This document shows, piece after piece, positions 7,758 to 13,678 of a stretch of DNA of 20,173 nt. Below the pieces are notes generated by a model. That model worked only from the letters and a program-made list of their open reading frames with translations. It ran no database searches and was not told the origin of the DNA. A program made the position numbers and the translations under genes. The stretch covers positions 1 to 20,173 of IMG/VR virus record IMGVR_UViG_3300028840_001417, one strand, 5' to 3'. The first letter of the stretch is position 1, and the number at the start of each line of letters is the position of its first letter. This stretch comes from a virus.

Positions 7758-8969
7758 TTATACTCCTTTATGTCTTCCAGGCTCAGACCTGGATTTTAAT
7801 TTGATAACAACCGAGTGACCGGTTGAAAGTGTGCTTTCGTTATAACTGATAAAAGGTTTCACTCTCGCGTCGATATTCTCGATATGAGCTTTACCTTGCG
7901 TTGGCATAGCATTAGTTGGAAATAAAAATGAACTAATATTTCCGAAATTAACATTTCTTAAAACTTTACCGCTTGCTCCGGTGCCAGCGAGACAGATACC
8001 GCTTTCGATATACTCTAAACTCCATATATCTGACTCGCTATAAAGCGTGCCTAAACTAGACCACGTTGCACCATAGTCAATGCTGCGTAAGATCTTACCG
8101 TCTGGTGATGTACCAGCAAATACAATACCGCTGCCAACATGAGTAAAGCATCTTATATAATCTTGAGCAAACTGTCTTCCAAGATCAGACCACGTTGCAC
8201 CATAGTCAATGCTGCGTAAGATCTTACCGCTTGTTCCGGTGCCGGCGAGACAGATACCGTTTCCAAGATAGATAAGCGACAATATTCTTGTCTCACTAGC
8301 CTGTTGACCGAGATCGGACCAGTTTGCACCAGCGTCTGTGCTTCTGAATATTTTGCCGGTGCTGCTAGTTCCAGCTATTGCGATATTGCTTTCCAGATAT
8401 TCTATCGAGTAAACATAAGTTTCGGTAGCAAGTCTTTGAACCCCCCCCCACGTTTCACCATAATCAGTGCTGCGAATTATCTCTCCATTATTATACAATC
8501 CAGCTAAGACAACACCGCTACCGCAATACGCAAGTGAATATACATATAAATCACTTCTTTGTCTTCCTAGGTCAATCCAGTTTGCTCCATAATCAGTGCT
8601 GCGAATTATATGAGCTTGCGAGCCAAGACCTGCAAGACAGATACCGTTTTCAAGATAAAGAACACAATTTATAAATGCCTGAGATGCTTGTTGACCAAGA
8701 TCAAGCCACGTTTTTCCATAGTCAGTGCTGCGAATTATTTTACCACCAGCCGCTGTTCCCGCAATTATTACACCGCTATCGCAATTTGCAAACGATAATA
8801 TTCTTGTCTCACTTGCTTGCTGCCCTAAATCTGACCATATATCAATTCCATTTCTCATTACGAGCTTATCGCCGTCAGTGTCACCGCAAGAGAAAGAGAT
8901 CCAGTCAACGTCTATACCGTTTTCGCTTCCGGGAAACGTGTCTAGCCAGCTCCAGTCTGCGTCAATAAT
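7758..8969 (-). CDS. Seven-bladed Asp-box beta-propeller inserted in a small virion-type domain
   Basis: The frame is open from 8969 to a TAA at 7758 (about 404 codons). Seven repeats of 43 residues follow one another; six end in an Asp-box (S-T/I-D-Y/A-G-x-T/N-W) and the seventh is decayed. Seven such blades would close a sialidase/BNR-type propeller. The flanks match the preceding small gene: DADWSWLDTFPG...DTDGDKLV before the propeller and FLFPTNAMPTQGKAHIENID..VKPFISY after it, against DSDWTWIDLFPG...DADGDICV and ALFPKQAQKTQGPAQIVYYD..IKPVIDY. The propeller therefore sits inside a second copy of that domain. The first ATG (8858) lies within the domain and has no ribosome binding site; upstream only ATT codons occur before a stop. 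Translation may use a +1 shift or re-initiation. A virion-surface or receptor-binding role is inferred. No catalytic sialidase residues were identified. Confidence 0.8.
   Translation of the reverse strand: MIDADWSWLDTFPGSENGIDVDWISFSCGDTDGDKLVMRNGIDIWSDLGQQASETRILSFANCDSGVIIAGTAAGGKIIRSTDYGKTWLDLGQQASQAFINCVLYLENGICLAGLGSQAHIIRSTDYGANWIDLGRQRSDLYVYSLAYCGSGVVLAGLYNNGEIIRSTDYGETWGGVQRLATETYVYSIEYLESNIAIAGTSSTGKIFRSTDAGANWSDLGQQASETRILSLIYLGNGICLAGTGTSGKILRSIDYGATWSDLGRQFAQDYIRCFTHVGSGIVFAGTSPDGKILRSIDYGATWSSLGTLYSESDIWSLEYIESGICLAGTGASGKVLRNVNFGNISSFLFPTNAMPTQGKAHIENIDARVKPFISYNESTLSTGHSVVIKLKSRSEPGRHKGV
8441..8449 (-). repeat. G9 homopolymer inside the propeller gene
   Basis: Nine C on the plus strand (nine G in the mRNA) encode W-G-G at the start of blade 4, where the other blades have W-S/L/I-D-L-G. 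The frame is intact as given; a change of one base would truncate the protein. Confidence 0.9.
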
Positions 8970-9234
8970 CGATCACGGGTTTAATCGGTGCATCGTAATA
9001 GACGATCTGAGCTGGTCCCTGGGTTTTCTGTGCTTGCTTCGGGAATAGCGCAGGCCCAGTGTCAGAAGCTTCTTTGATAACGCAGATATCACCGTCAGCG
9101 TCACCGCTTGAATACGCTATAAAATCAACCATGATCCCGTTGATCGCGCCCGGAAACAGATCAATCCACGTCCAGTCGCTATCCATTGCAGTGATCTCGA
9201 TGGTTTTATCGTCATGATTCACATTATTAGCCAT
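8962..9234 (-). CDS. 90-aa small beta-domain protein, undecorated copy of the propeller-bearing domain
   Basis: Function unknown. GAAAAGGAG precedes the ATG at 9234, which overlaps the stop of the preceding gene (TAATG). From residue 17 the protein matches the two flanks of the downstream propeller gene: MDSDWTWIDLFPGAINGI, then SGDADGD, then LFPKQAQKTQGPAQI and a C-terminal KPVIDY. It is the simple form of the domain, with no insertion between DICV and ALFP. It has no Cys and no signal peptide. Its TGA stop is followed by C (TGAC) and overlaps the propeller frame. Small domains of this kind before the portal could be head-fibre or decoration proteins, but that is only inferred from position. 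Confidence 0.8.
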   Translation of the reverse strand: MANNVNHDDKTIEITAMDSDWTWIDLFPGAINGIMVDFIAYSSGDADGDICVIKEASDTGPALFPKQAQKTQGPAQIVYYDAPIKPVIDY

Positions 9235-9407
9235 TAGTTCTTACTCCTTTTCTTTTGTGACAGGCGACGCTTCAGCTCGTCACAATATGAAATTATAGTT
9301 TCAAAATTCGCTTTCACTGGATCTTTTCCATTGATAGCGTCATTGATCGCTTGAGCAAGCTGCTTAACTCGATCTTCTTTGTACACCTTTTCGCTTGGTA
9401 TTCCCAT
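9234..9407 (-). CDS. 57-aa small hypothetical protein
   Basis: Not recognised. I choose ATG 9407 because GAGGA lies 5 bases upstream; a TTG in frame at 9434 has no such site. The product starts MGIPSEKVYKEDRVKQLAQA and is charged and helical, ending in a basic KRRLSQKKRSKN tail. Its start overlaps the stop of the 36-aa membrane peptide and its stop overlaps the start of the 90-aa gene, so it lies in a tightly coupled string. Confidence 0.7.
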   Translation of the reverse strand: MGIPSEKVYKEDRVKQLAQAINDAINGKDPVKANFETIISYCDELKRRLSQKKRSKN

Positions 9408-9517
9408 TATTTTCCTCGATTGCATATTAAACAATATAGATCAGCGTAAATAAACTTGATATAAAGCTCAAGAATGCTGACGATAATCGAGACAACAGCG
9501 ATCTTAATCTGGATCAC
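9407..9517 (-). CDS. 36-aa single-span membrane peptide
   Basis: A short frame from GTG 9517 fills the gap between two larger genes exactly: it overlaps the end of the 114-aa gene by 14 bases and its TAA shares bases with the next ATG (TAATG). The peptide (IKIAVVSIIVSILELYIKF and a Cys-containing tail YCLICNRGK) has one hydrophobic span of about 20 residues. The overlap pattern and clean membrane span argue that it is real. The ribosome binding site is weak, so translation is probably coupled to the upstream gene. Its role is unknown; a small holin-like or accessory membrane peptide is possible. Confidence 0.5.
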   Translation of the reverse strand: MIQIKIAVVSIIVSILELYIKFIYADLYCLICNRGK

Positions 9518-9848
9518 TAGTCTTGAGCTCTCTGGCAATCTTCTCAACTTTTTCTTTGTCGCTGGGAGCGTAACCCCACATAAGCATACCGTCTTCCCGG
9601 AAGCCGATTACGACCGGCCGATCTTTTTTGAAGACTTTAGCGTCCTTCAAATAGATGCCGTTCCAGTCAATGCGAAGTTTTTGAACGCCGGCGTCACTTG
9701 CAACCCTTTCTGTATTTTGCTTGTTGATTGCTTGGTCGACGCTGCCGGCGCTCAAGCTGTCTAAGAAATAATGATTAAACGCAGATCCAGCGATAAAAAA
9801 AACACCCGCCAGAACTATCACGTCAAGAATATTAATTTTCTTTTTCAT
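9504..9848 (-). CDS. 114-aa membrane-anchored hypothetical protein
   Basis: Not recognised. AGGAGG lies 7 bases before the ATG at 9848. Residues 1-6 are basic, 8-27 form a single hydrophobic span (LDVIVLAGVFFIAGSAF), and the rest is a soluble domain containing LRIDWNGIYLKDAKVF, RPVVIGFREDGMLMWGY and a short helix (EKVEKIARELK). The span could be an uncleaved signal anchor, which would put the domain in the periplasm or outside. The next gene is another small membrane peptide, so the pair could act at the host envelope, for example in lysis or exclusion; this is inferred from topology only. The start region has been duplicated upstream (9920-9954). Confidence 0.75.
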   Translation of the reverse strand: MKKKINILDVIVLAGVFFIAGSAFNHYFLDSLSAGSVDQAINKQNTERVASDAGVQKLRIDWNGIYLKDAKVFKKDRPVVIGFREDGMLMWGYAPSDKEKVEKIARELKTSDPD

Positions 9849-9954
9849 GCCCCAGCCTCCTATAAGAAAAGTAAGAAAAGTTTGTAAATTTTTTCATAAA
9901 TTTGGCAAATCATTAAAAAAATTTTCTTTTTCATGCCCCAGCCTCCTATAAGAA
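9834..9954 (-). repeat. 86-bp offset tandem duplication carrying a ribosome binding site and start codon
   Basis: A 35-bp block (AGGAGG site, spacer, ATG and first four codons of the 114-aa gene) occurs without change at 9834-9868 and again at 9920-9954. The sequence just upstream of each block is also related: both encode a C-terminus of the type C-K/Q-I-Y-E-K/R-x-Y-K-L-F-L before TAG. The left copy of that part has drifted and gained CTTTTCTTA. Confidence 0.9.
9860..9934 (-). CDS. 24-aa chimeric mini-ORF created by the duplication
   Basis: The second ATG with AGGAGG (9934) opens a 24-codon frame. It begins like the 114-aa protein (MKKKI) and ends like the upstream 49-aa protein (ICQIYEKIYKLFLLFL). 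It is probably a by-product of the duplication rather than a functional gene, but its translation signals are complete. Translation would end 12 bases before the ATG of the 114-aa gene and could couple to it. Confidence 0.35.
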   Translation of the reverse strand: MKKKIFLMICQIYEKIYKLFLLFL

Positions 9955-10095
9955 TAATTTATAACATCTTTCATATATTTTGCACAGCACCAGTGCGATA
10001 TTCTTCGAGATCCCCATATCGCGCAGTCTGCAAAAAATGTGTAGTGGATTGAATCTATGCCTCAATCCGTTTCTGTAAGTGAGCTTAGTAGACAT
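9946..10095 (-). CDS. 49-aa small Cys/Arg-containing protein
   Basis: Starting at ATG 10095 behind GGGAG, the product MSTKLTYRNGLRHRFNPLHI continues with FCRLRDMGISKNIALVLCKI and YERCYKLFL. The phrase RFNPLH-x-x-CRLRD-x-G resembles short uncharacterised proteins that I recall from proteobacterial phages, but I cannot name a family. An in-frame ATG at 10113 stands 7 bases after the -10 box and would add six residues on a leaderless mRNA. It is the first gene after the promoter at 10121-10149, so it may be expressed strongly. The TAG stop overlaps the duplicated AGGAGG site that serves the next start. Confidence 0.6.
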   Translation of the reverse strand: MSTKLTYRNGLRHRFNPLHIFCRLRDMGISKNIALVLCKIYERCYKLFL

Positions 10096-10120
10096 AAAAC
10101 ATAGCTCCCGCATTTCCTAT

Positions 10121-10149
10121 ATTATAACACAAATTTTTAGAAAAGTCAA
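10121..10149 (-). promoter_or_regulatory. Promoter copy 1 (TTGACT-N17-TATAAT), minus strand
   Basis: The -35 box is 10149-10144, the spacer is 17 bases and the -10 box is 10126-10121. All 29 bases are identical to the copies at 13728-13756 and 17062-17090. It heads the small-gene, propeller and portal module. The expected transcription start (about 10114) falls beside an ATG at 10113. Confidence 0.85.
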
Positions 10150-10427
10150 GCGTTCATTCCCCTACCGCCAAGTTGTTGAAATATCGTTAATATCCCCGAT
10201 AGATGGCAATTTTACCGAGACCGATGCTTAAATTTGGCCCACGGCCCCGATGCCAAATCGGGACCCAACAGTGGATCCAGAATTGGCACGGCCAGACGCT
10301 TCGATACTGATACGTCCAGCGCGGTGACGGCTCACAATACGGTCGCTTCAGCGCTCGCAGACCCCTATAAATGCCCCCGAAGTCGATCCAAATGTCGGGT
10401 TTTATTATTCTCATTGTATCGTTGCCA
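10150..10427. other. Gap between terminase and promoter copy 1, no confident gene
   Basis: The only long frame is a 75-codon one on the minus strand (10187-10414). It has no ribosome binding site and an unlikely Trp/Arg/Cys-rich composition, so I do not call it. A strong 9-bp hairpin with one G-U pair lies at about 10243-10265 (CCCGAT/ATCGGG core) without a T run. The GC content is higher than in the flanking promoter. It could act as the 3' untranslated region or terminator zone of the terminase transcript. Confidence 0.5.
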
Positions 10428-11870
10428 CTATCGCATCCAGGCCTGCGGGTGCCTGTAGATCTTTTTCTTCTTCGGCTTTATCTTCTTCTGCGTGAGCTGC
10501 CTTCCCTCCCCCTCGCCCAAGAGGGCGTACTCTGCCGCATCGATGACGTCAGAGTATTTGTTCTTTGAAGGCATCGGCTTCTCATTGTCTTTGACCTTCT
10601 TCATGAAGTAGCCACCCATGAGGCCACGCCTACCAACCTTCACCCTTGGGCAGATCACGAGCCCTGGCTTACCGTCTATCATGCGAGTGAGCGGGGCCGA
10701 CATGCTCTCTCTACGCAGCTGCGGGTCCTGTGATGGGGCTGCCTTCGCGGGAATATCCATAGCGTTGAGAATCGCAAAGCAAGTGCTCTTATCTGTCTGA
10801 GCTTCAGACGAGCCAGATGGGTCTCCCCAGATCTTACTCATAATCTCGACTTGATGACCCTGCGCGAGCAAATTGTTGATATATGGAGCGAGCTTGTTCT
10901 CGCCAAACTCTTTGACGCTGTAGTGTTCAGTCGTGATTTCGTCAAACCAGATCCACTGACCGTCCGGTTGCTTCTGCAAGAACGCTGCAGCGGGAGTAAG
11001 ACCAAAGTCAAGTCCCACAGCGATTGGCATCGTCTTTATCGGATCCACATTTTCTTCGAGACAATGAACGCTGTCAATGTACTCGGGATGCACCGGGTCG
11101 CCGTCTCTGACAAACCCGTACTGAGCGCAGTAGTACACCCGTACATAGTCTTTAGCTTTACCGGAAGCTCGCTTGATATAATAGTCAATGCCCTCGGCGA
11201 GGTTTCTAATATTCTCAGCTTCCGGATTTGGATAAAATTTCCCATCAATCTCAATTAGGCCTCCGGGTTGTCTGAAGAATTGCCAATATCTTGGGTCGAC
11301 AGGCTCGCCGTTAAACTCCCCAAGCGCTTCCATTTGATACATCCACGAGTCTTCGTCATCGTCGGGCATATTCGAGTCAATCATCACGCCAGACCAGGTG
11401 CAACCGCCGTCACGCTTTGGTGGAAACTGCCCGACACGATCACCGAGCGCGTCGATCAGTGATTTTGGAGTATTTCTCCCCTCGTTCACCCACGCAAAAG
11501 TCAGCTCAAGCGATAACAGGTTGTCAATGTGATCCGGTCGCTCAAGCGGACAGAAGATTACCTCCATATCAAGGTTATCTATCTTGATTTGGTGAATCAA
11601 ATCCCCCCATTTGAAGCCGCCGAGCTTTACCCAGTCTAGCCAAGTTTTTATCGTAGTACTCTTGAGCTGTCTGTACGTATCACGAACGATAGCGATCCTG
11701 GTGCGCCTCAGACCGGCAGTGTCTACGATCTGCTCGTTGGCCCTGCGCCATATCTCGTTTGTGCAGGCAACAGACTTACCGCTCCTGACTGGCCCCAGCA
11801 ATATTCGGTAAAAAGCATCGCTGAGGTGAAATAATCTTGGGGTCGGCTCAACCCGGTAGTCCAGTATCAT
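10428..11870 (-). CDS. terL: Terminase large subunit (packaging ATPase-nuclease)
   Basis: The 480-aa protein drives DNA into the procapsid with its ATPase and cuts the concatemer with its nuclease. A Walker A-type P-loop GPVRSGKS is at residues 26-33. A Walker B-like strand ending FAWVNEG is near 130. The RNase H-like nuclease domain begins at AVGLDFGLTP (about 287), continues with IWGDPSG and closes with SDVIDAAEYALLG (about 441), giving the expected acidic residues. Length and order fit P22 gp2-like terminases. The ATG overlaps the stop of the 45-aa Zn protein (ATGA), and a GAAGAA site is the only weak ribosome binding site. The small terminase lies just upstream in the same module. Confidence 0.92.
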   Translation of the reverse strand: MILDYRVEPTPRLFHLSDAFYRILLGPVRSGKSVACTNEIWRRANEQIVDTAGLRRTRIAIVRDTYRQLKSTTIKTWLDWVKLGGFKWGDLIHQIKIDNLDMEVIFCPLERPDHIDNLLSLELTFAWVNEGRNTPKSLIDALGDRVGQFPPKRDGGCTWSGVMIDSNMPDDDEDSWMYQMEALGEFNGEPVDPRYWQFFRQPGGLIEIDGKFYPNPEAENIRNLAEGIDYYIKRASGKAKDYVRVYYCAQYGFVRDGDPVHPEYIDSVHCLEENVDPIKTMPIAVGLDFGLTPAAAFLQKQPDGQWIWFDEITTEHYSVKEFGENKLAPYINNLLAQGHQVEIMSKIWGDPSGSSEAQTDKSTCFAILNAMDIPAKAAPSQDPQLRRESMSAPLTRMIDGKPGLVICPRVKVGRRGLMGGYFMKKVKDNEKPMPSKNKYSDVIDAAEYALLGEGEGRQLTQKKIKPKKKKIYRHPQAWMR

Positions 11871-12004
11871 TTTGGATTCTTCTTTATGTGATCAACGGCA
11901 CAGTCGAGACAGACAGGCTTTTGAAGCGTGATGACTTGGCCGTCTGGATACGTGAGTTTCGTCGCGGCACCTTTACGACCACACTTGACACATATCGCGT
12001 CCAT
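11867..12004 (-). CDS. 45-aa zinc-ribbon-like protein between the terminase genes
   Basis: The frame from ATG 12004 gives CVKCGRKGAATKLTYPDGQV and then VCLDCAVDHIKKNPK. Two CxxC pairs 25-30 residues apart form a likely zinc knuckle or ribbon. The stop codon overlaps the start of the large terminase (AAATGA), which is strong evidence that the gene is real and coupled. The ribosome binding site is weak (TTGAG). Small Zn proteins of this size beside terminases are common in phages; their role is not known to me. Confidence 0.75.
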   Translation of the reverse strand: MDAICVKCGRKGAATKLTYPDGQVITLQKPVCLDCAVDHIKKNPK

Positions 12005-12048
12005 ATTGATCTCAATTTTCAATGATTTTCTCGCTGTTTGACTTATTT

Positions 12049-12543
12049 CTACTTTTTATCGTCCTCCGGCTTCTCCATGATCCAGTTGATACCAAAATTT
12101 CCAGTAGGGGTAATATCAACATTTTTAGAGTCTTTCCAGTTCTCAGAGTCTCTATTAAGCGTCCAGAACTTAATAGCTGAGACATCTGCTGGCATTTTCT
12201 TTGACACGACCTTTGTTACTACGATATCCTCTTGCCCGGTCTCTTTGTCAACTATCCTCTCCTTGGTGGTCTCCGTATAACGATAGCCGGTAGCCCTCTT
12301 AGCCAGTGATGCCTTGATCTTTCGGTTGAGATATATATCTCTCCCGCGTTCAATACTGTCTAGAAATTCTTTATGATCTCGCATCCACTGATAAATAGTC
12401 TCCCTTGACTTAACTTTAAATAATTTACATAACTTAGCAATAGATAAGTTACTTTCACTTACTATAAGTTCAGCTTGCCGAGCGAAATCTGGGTCGTATT
12501 TTGTTTTTCTTCCTCTCTTTGGTTTTGTCTGTTTTTTAGTCAT
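12049..12543 (-). CDS. terS: Terminase small subunit
   Basis: The 164-aa product starts at ATG 12543, 11 bases after the SSB stop and behind AGGG; longer frames would run into the SSB gene. A basic N-terminus (KPKRGRKTKYDPDFARQ) leads to a helix-turn-helix (about residues 28-55: LSIAKLCKLFKVKSRETIYQW). A helical oligomerisation part with GRD...ATGYRY follows, then a beta part (TKERIVDKETGQEDIVVTKV). It ends in the typical ADVSAIKFWTLNRDSENWKD segment. This order matches small terminases that recognise viral DNA and hand it to the large subunit. Its place before the large terminase agrees. Confidence 0.85.
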   Translation of the reverse strand: MTKKQTKPKRGRKTKYDPDFARQAELIVSESNLSIAKLCKLFKVKSRETIYQWMRDHKEFLDSIERGRDIYLNRKIKASLAKRATGYRYTETTKERIVDKETGQEDIVVTKVVSKKMPADVSAIKFWTLNRDSENWKDSKNVDITPTGNFGINWIMEKPEDDKK

Positions 12544-12556
12544 TTGAAACGCCCTA

Positions 12557-12955
12557 TCAAAATGGTACATCCTCATCTGGAATCTGCGGCGCTTGCTTTG
12601 CCTGGCGCTCTGGCTCAGTCGCAGTGTCGCCTTTTTTCCGATTCCCAAGCATCTGCATAGAAGACGCAATTATTTCTGTGATGTAGCGCTTAATTCCGTC
12701 TTTGTCTTCCCAGTCACGAGTTTGTAGTCTGCCCTCTATGTAAACGAGAGAGCCCTTGTTAAGATATTCACCACAGACTTCAGCGAGTCTACCCCATGCG
12801 ACACATTTTATCCACTCAACCCCTTCTTTTTCTTTTGTTTTCCAGCCACATGCAAGACTAATACTTGCCACCGCTGTGCCATTCGGGGTATATTTAATCT
12901 CCGGGTCTTTTCCAAGTCTGCCTATGAACTGACACCGATTTAAATCATTAGCCAT
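12557..12955 (-). CDS. ssb: Single-stranded DNA-binding protein
   Basis: This is a 132-aa SSB of the bacterial/phage OB-fold family. NRCQFIGRLGKDPEIKYTPN, then VASISLAC, WIKCVAWGRLAEVCGEYLNK and VYIEGRLQTRDWEDKDG cover the OB fold (residues 1-105). A short linker then leads to the acidic tip DEDVPF, the conserved C-terminal peptide that recruits replication partners. AGGAGG is 6 bases before the ATG. It binds ssDNA during phage replication, although here it is encoded with the packaging genes rather than with the primase and helicase. Confidence 0.96.
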   Translation of the reverse strand: MANDLNRCQFIGRLGKDPEIKYTPNGTAVASISLACGWKTKEKEGVEWIKCVAWGRLAEVCGEYLNKGSLVYIEGRLQTRDWEDKDGIKRYITEIIASSMQMLGNRKKGDTATEPERQAKQAPQIPDEDVPF

Positions 12956-12964
12956 TTTCGCCTC

Positions 12965-13138
12965 CTATTCCGAAAATGTAGTATATCCGGTTATTTTATC
13001 CTGTGTGAATTTCAATTCATTGAGTGCAGCAATTTCCTCTGCCTCAAATTCAGTTAGAGGGCTCCCGACATGTGCTTCCCCGTGAATCCCAAGAATATTC
13101 AACACATCGCGCTCAATTTCCTTCAGTTTGTCTCCCAT
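12965..13138 (-). CDS. 57-aa acidic hypothetical protein
   Basis: Not recognised. GGAGG 8 bases before ATG 13138 decides the start over an in-frame GTG at 13153, which lies inside the site. The product begins MGDKLKEIERDVLNILGIHG and includes LTEFEAEEIAALNELK; it is acidic and mostly helical, without Cys. It overlaps nothing but lies 9 bases from SSB and 1 base from the preceding stop, so it belongs to the same operon. Confidence 0.75.
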   Translation of the reverse strand: MGDKLKEIERDVLNILGIHGEAHVGSPLTEFEAEEIAALNELKFTQDKITGYTTFSE

Positions 13139-13139
13139 T

Positions 13140-13307
13140 TTATTGTCCTCCACTTGAATGATGTTTTTTCACTTTCTGGTACAGCATGCGAAGCCGATCA
13201 GTGAATATCTGGCCCGATGGCGCCATGTGATAAGGTCTGCCGCTGGCGTTTGTGACCCGATCCCCGTAGATCATGCGTCTTATTGCTTTGGCCTTTTCAC
13301 CTCTCAT
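13140..13307 (-). CDS. 55-aa basic hypothetical protein
   Basis: The ATG at 13307 overlaps the stop of the Zn-ribbon gene (GAATGA), and the TAA is 1 base before the next ATG. The product MRGEKAKAIRRMIYGDRVTN continues with GRPYHMAPSGQIFTDRLRML and ends in KKHHSSGGQ. It is basic and may bind nucleic acid. The phrase RP-Y-x-M-x-x-S-G-Q-I-F-x-D-RLR is distinctive but I cannot assign it. The coupling on both sides supports a real gene. Confidence 0.65.
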   Translation of the reverse strand: MRGEKAKAIRRMIYGDRVTNASGRPYHMAPSGQIFTDRLRMLYQKVKKHHSSGGQ

Positions 13308-13615
13308 TCGTTATCACTCTCGAATTTAGCCTCGCCCCTGCTTGAGTTTCGCTGTCTGTCTAGTCTGGTTTGTCCGGGCCTCATCCTGCTTTGCTCCATG
13401 ACTCGCTTTCCATCCGAACCCTTCAAAACAACGTTTTTGTTTGTGTAGCCTCTGCGAGTATAGGAGTTTCTTCTGCCAAAGTATACAAGACATGCTCCAA
13501 GCTGTTTTTTCATCTCAGTAAGGCAGTGGATACACCCAGGCGCCGGCTCGTCCACACCCTGAATAAGCTCGATTTCTCTGCCACATTTTTGACATTTCCA
13601 TTGGTAAATTGGAAT
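13304..13615 (-). CDS. FmdB-type zinc-ribbon protein with an apparent AUU start
   Basis: Read from ATT 13615 the protein begins (M)PIYQWKCQKCG, nearly the standard N-terminus of the FmdB/regulatory zinc-ribbon family (MPIYEYxCxxCG). GGAGG (13628-13624) lies 8 bases before this ATT. The nearest standard codon, GTG 13622-13624, overlaps the GGAGG itself and cannot be served by it. A second cysteine pair (GCIHC) about 18 residues on completes the ribbon. The rest (TEMKKQLGACLVYFGRRNSY and a basic tail) is disordered and basic, ending in FESDNE; total 103 aa. It is the first gene after promoter copy 2 and its attenuator-like leader. A regulatory or nucleic-acid-binding role is inferred from the fold. 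Confidence 0.75.
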   Translation of the reverse strand: MPIYQWKCQKCGREIELIQGVDEPAPGCIHCLTEMKKQLGACLVYFGRRNSYTRRGYTNKNVVLKGSDGKRVMEQSRMRPGQTRLDRQRNSSRGEAKFESDNE

Positions 13616-13623
13616 GTTAGCCA

Positions 13624-13628
13624 CCTCC
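13624..13628 (-). promoter_or_regulatory. Shine-Dalgarno site that points to the AUU start at 13615
   Basis: GGAGG inside a GGGGAGG run lies 8 bases before ATT. It overlaps the GTG that a standard gene caller would choose. Confidence 0.6.
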
Positions 13629-13644
13629 CCAATAAGGAATTTTT

Positions 13645-13678
13645 AAAAAGTGGGGGGTTTAACCTGTGGCCCCCCCCC
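13645..13678 (-). terminator. Attenuator-like G9/C6 hairpin with T5 in the leader of the Zn-ribbon gene
   Basis: On the minus strand nine G (13678-13670) can pair with six C (13657-13652), followed after AC by TTTTT (13649-13645). It lies between promoter copy 2 and the first gene of its operon, so transcription would be ended early unless the hairpin is relieved. Further upstream in the leader, two near-direct repeats (AGGCTGGGC) occur. Confidence 0.55.

Noticed and set aside
10187-10414. 75-codon minus-strand ORF between the large terminase and promoter copy 1
   Set aside because: It has no ribosome binding site, an improbable Trp/Cys/Arg-rich composition and no recognisable motif, and other frames of the same stretch are equally plausible as noise.
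12544-12669. N-terminal extension of the small terminase to 206 aa
   Set aside because: It would overlap the SSB gene in another frame; the ATG at 12543 with AGGG is better and gives a normal small terminase.
13670-13678. C9 run as a phase-variation site
   Set aside because: It lies in an untranslated leader, so slippage would not change a protein; it is better read as part of the hairpin.
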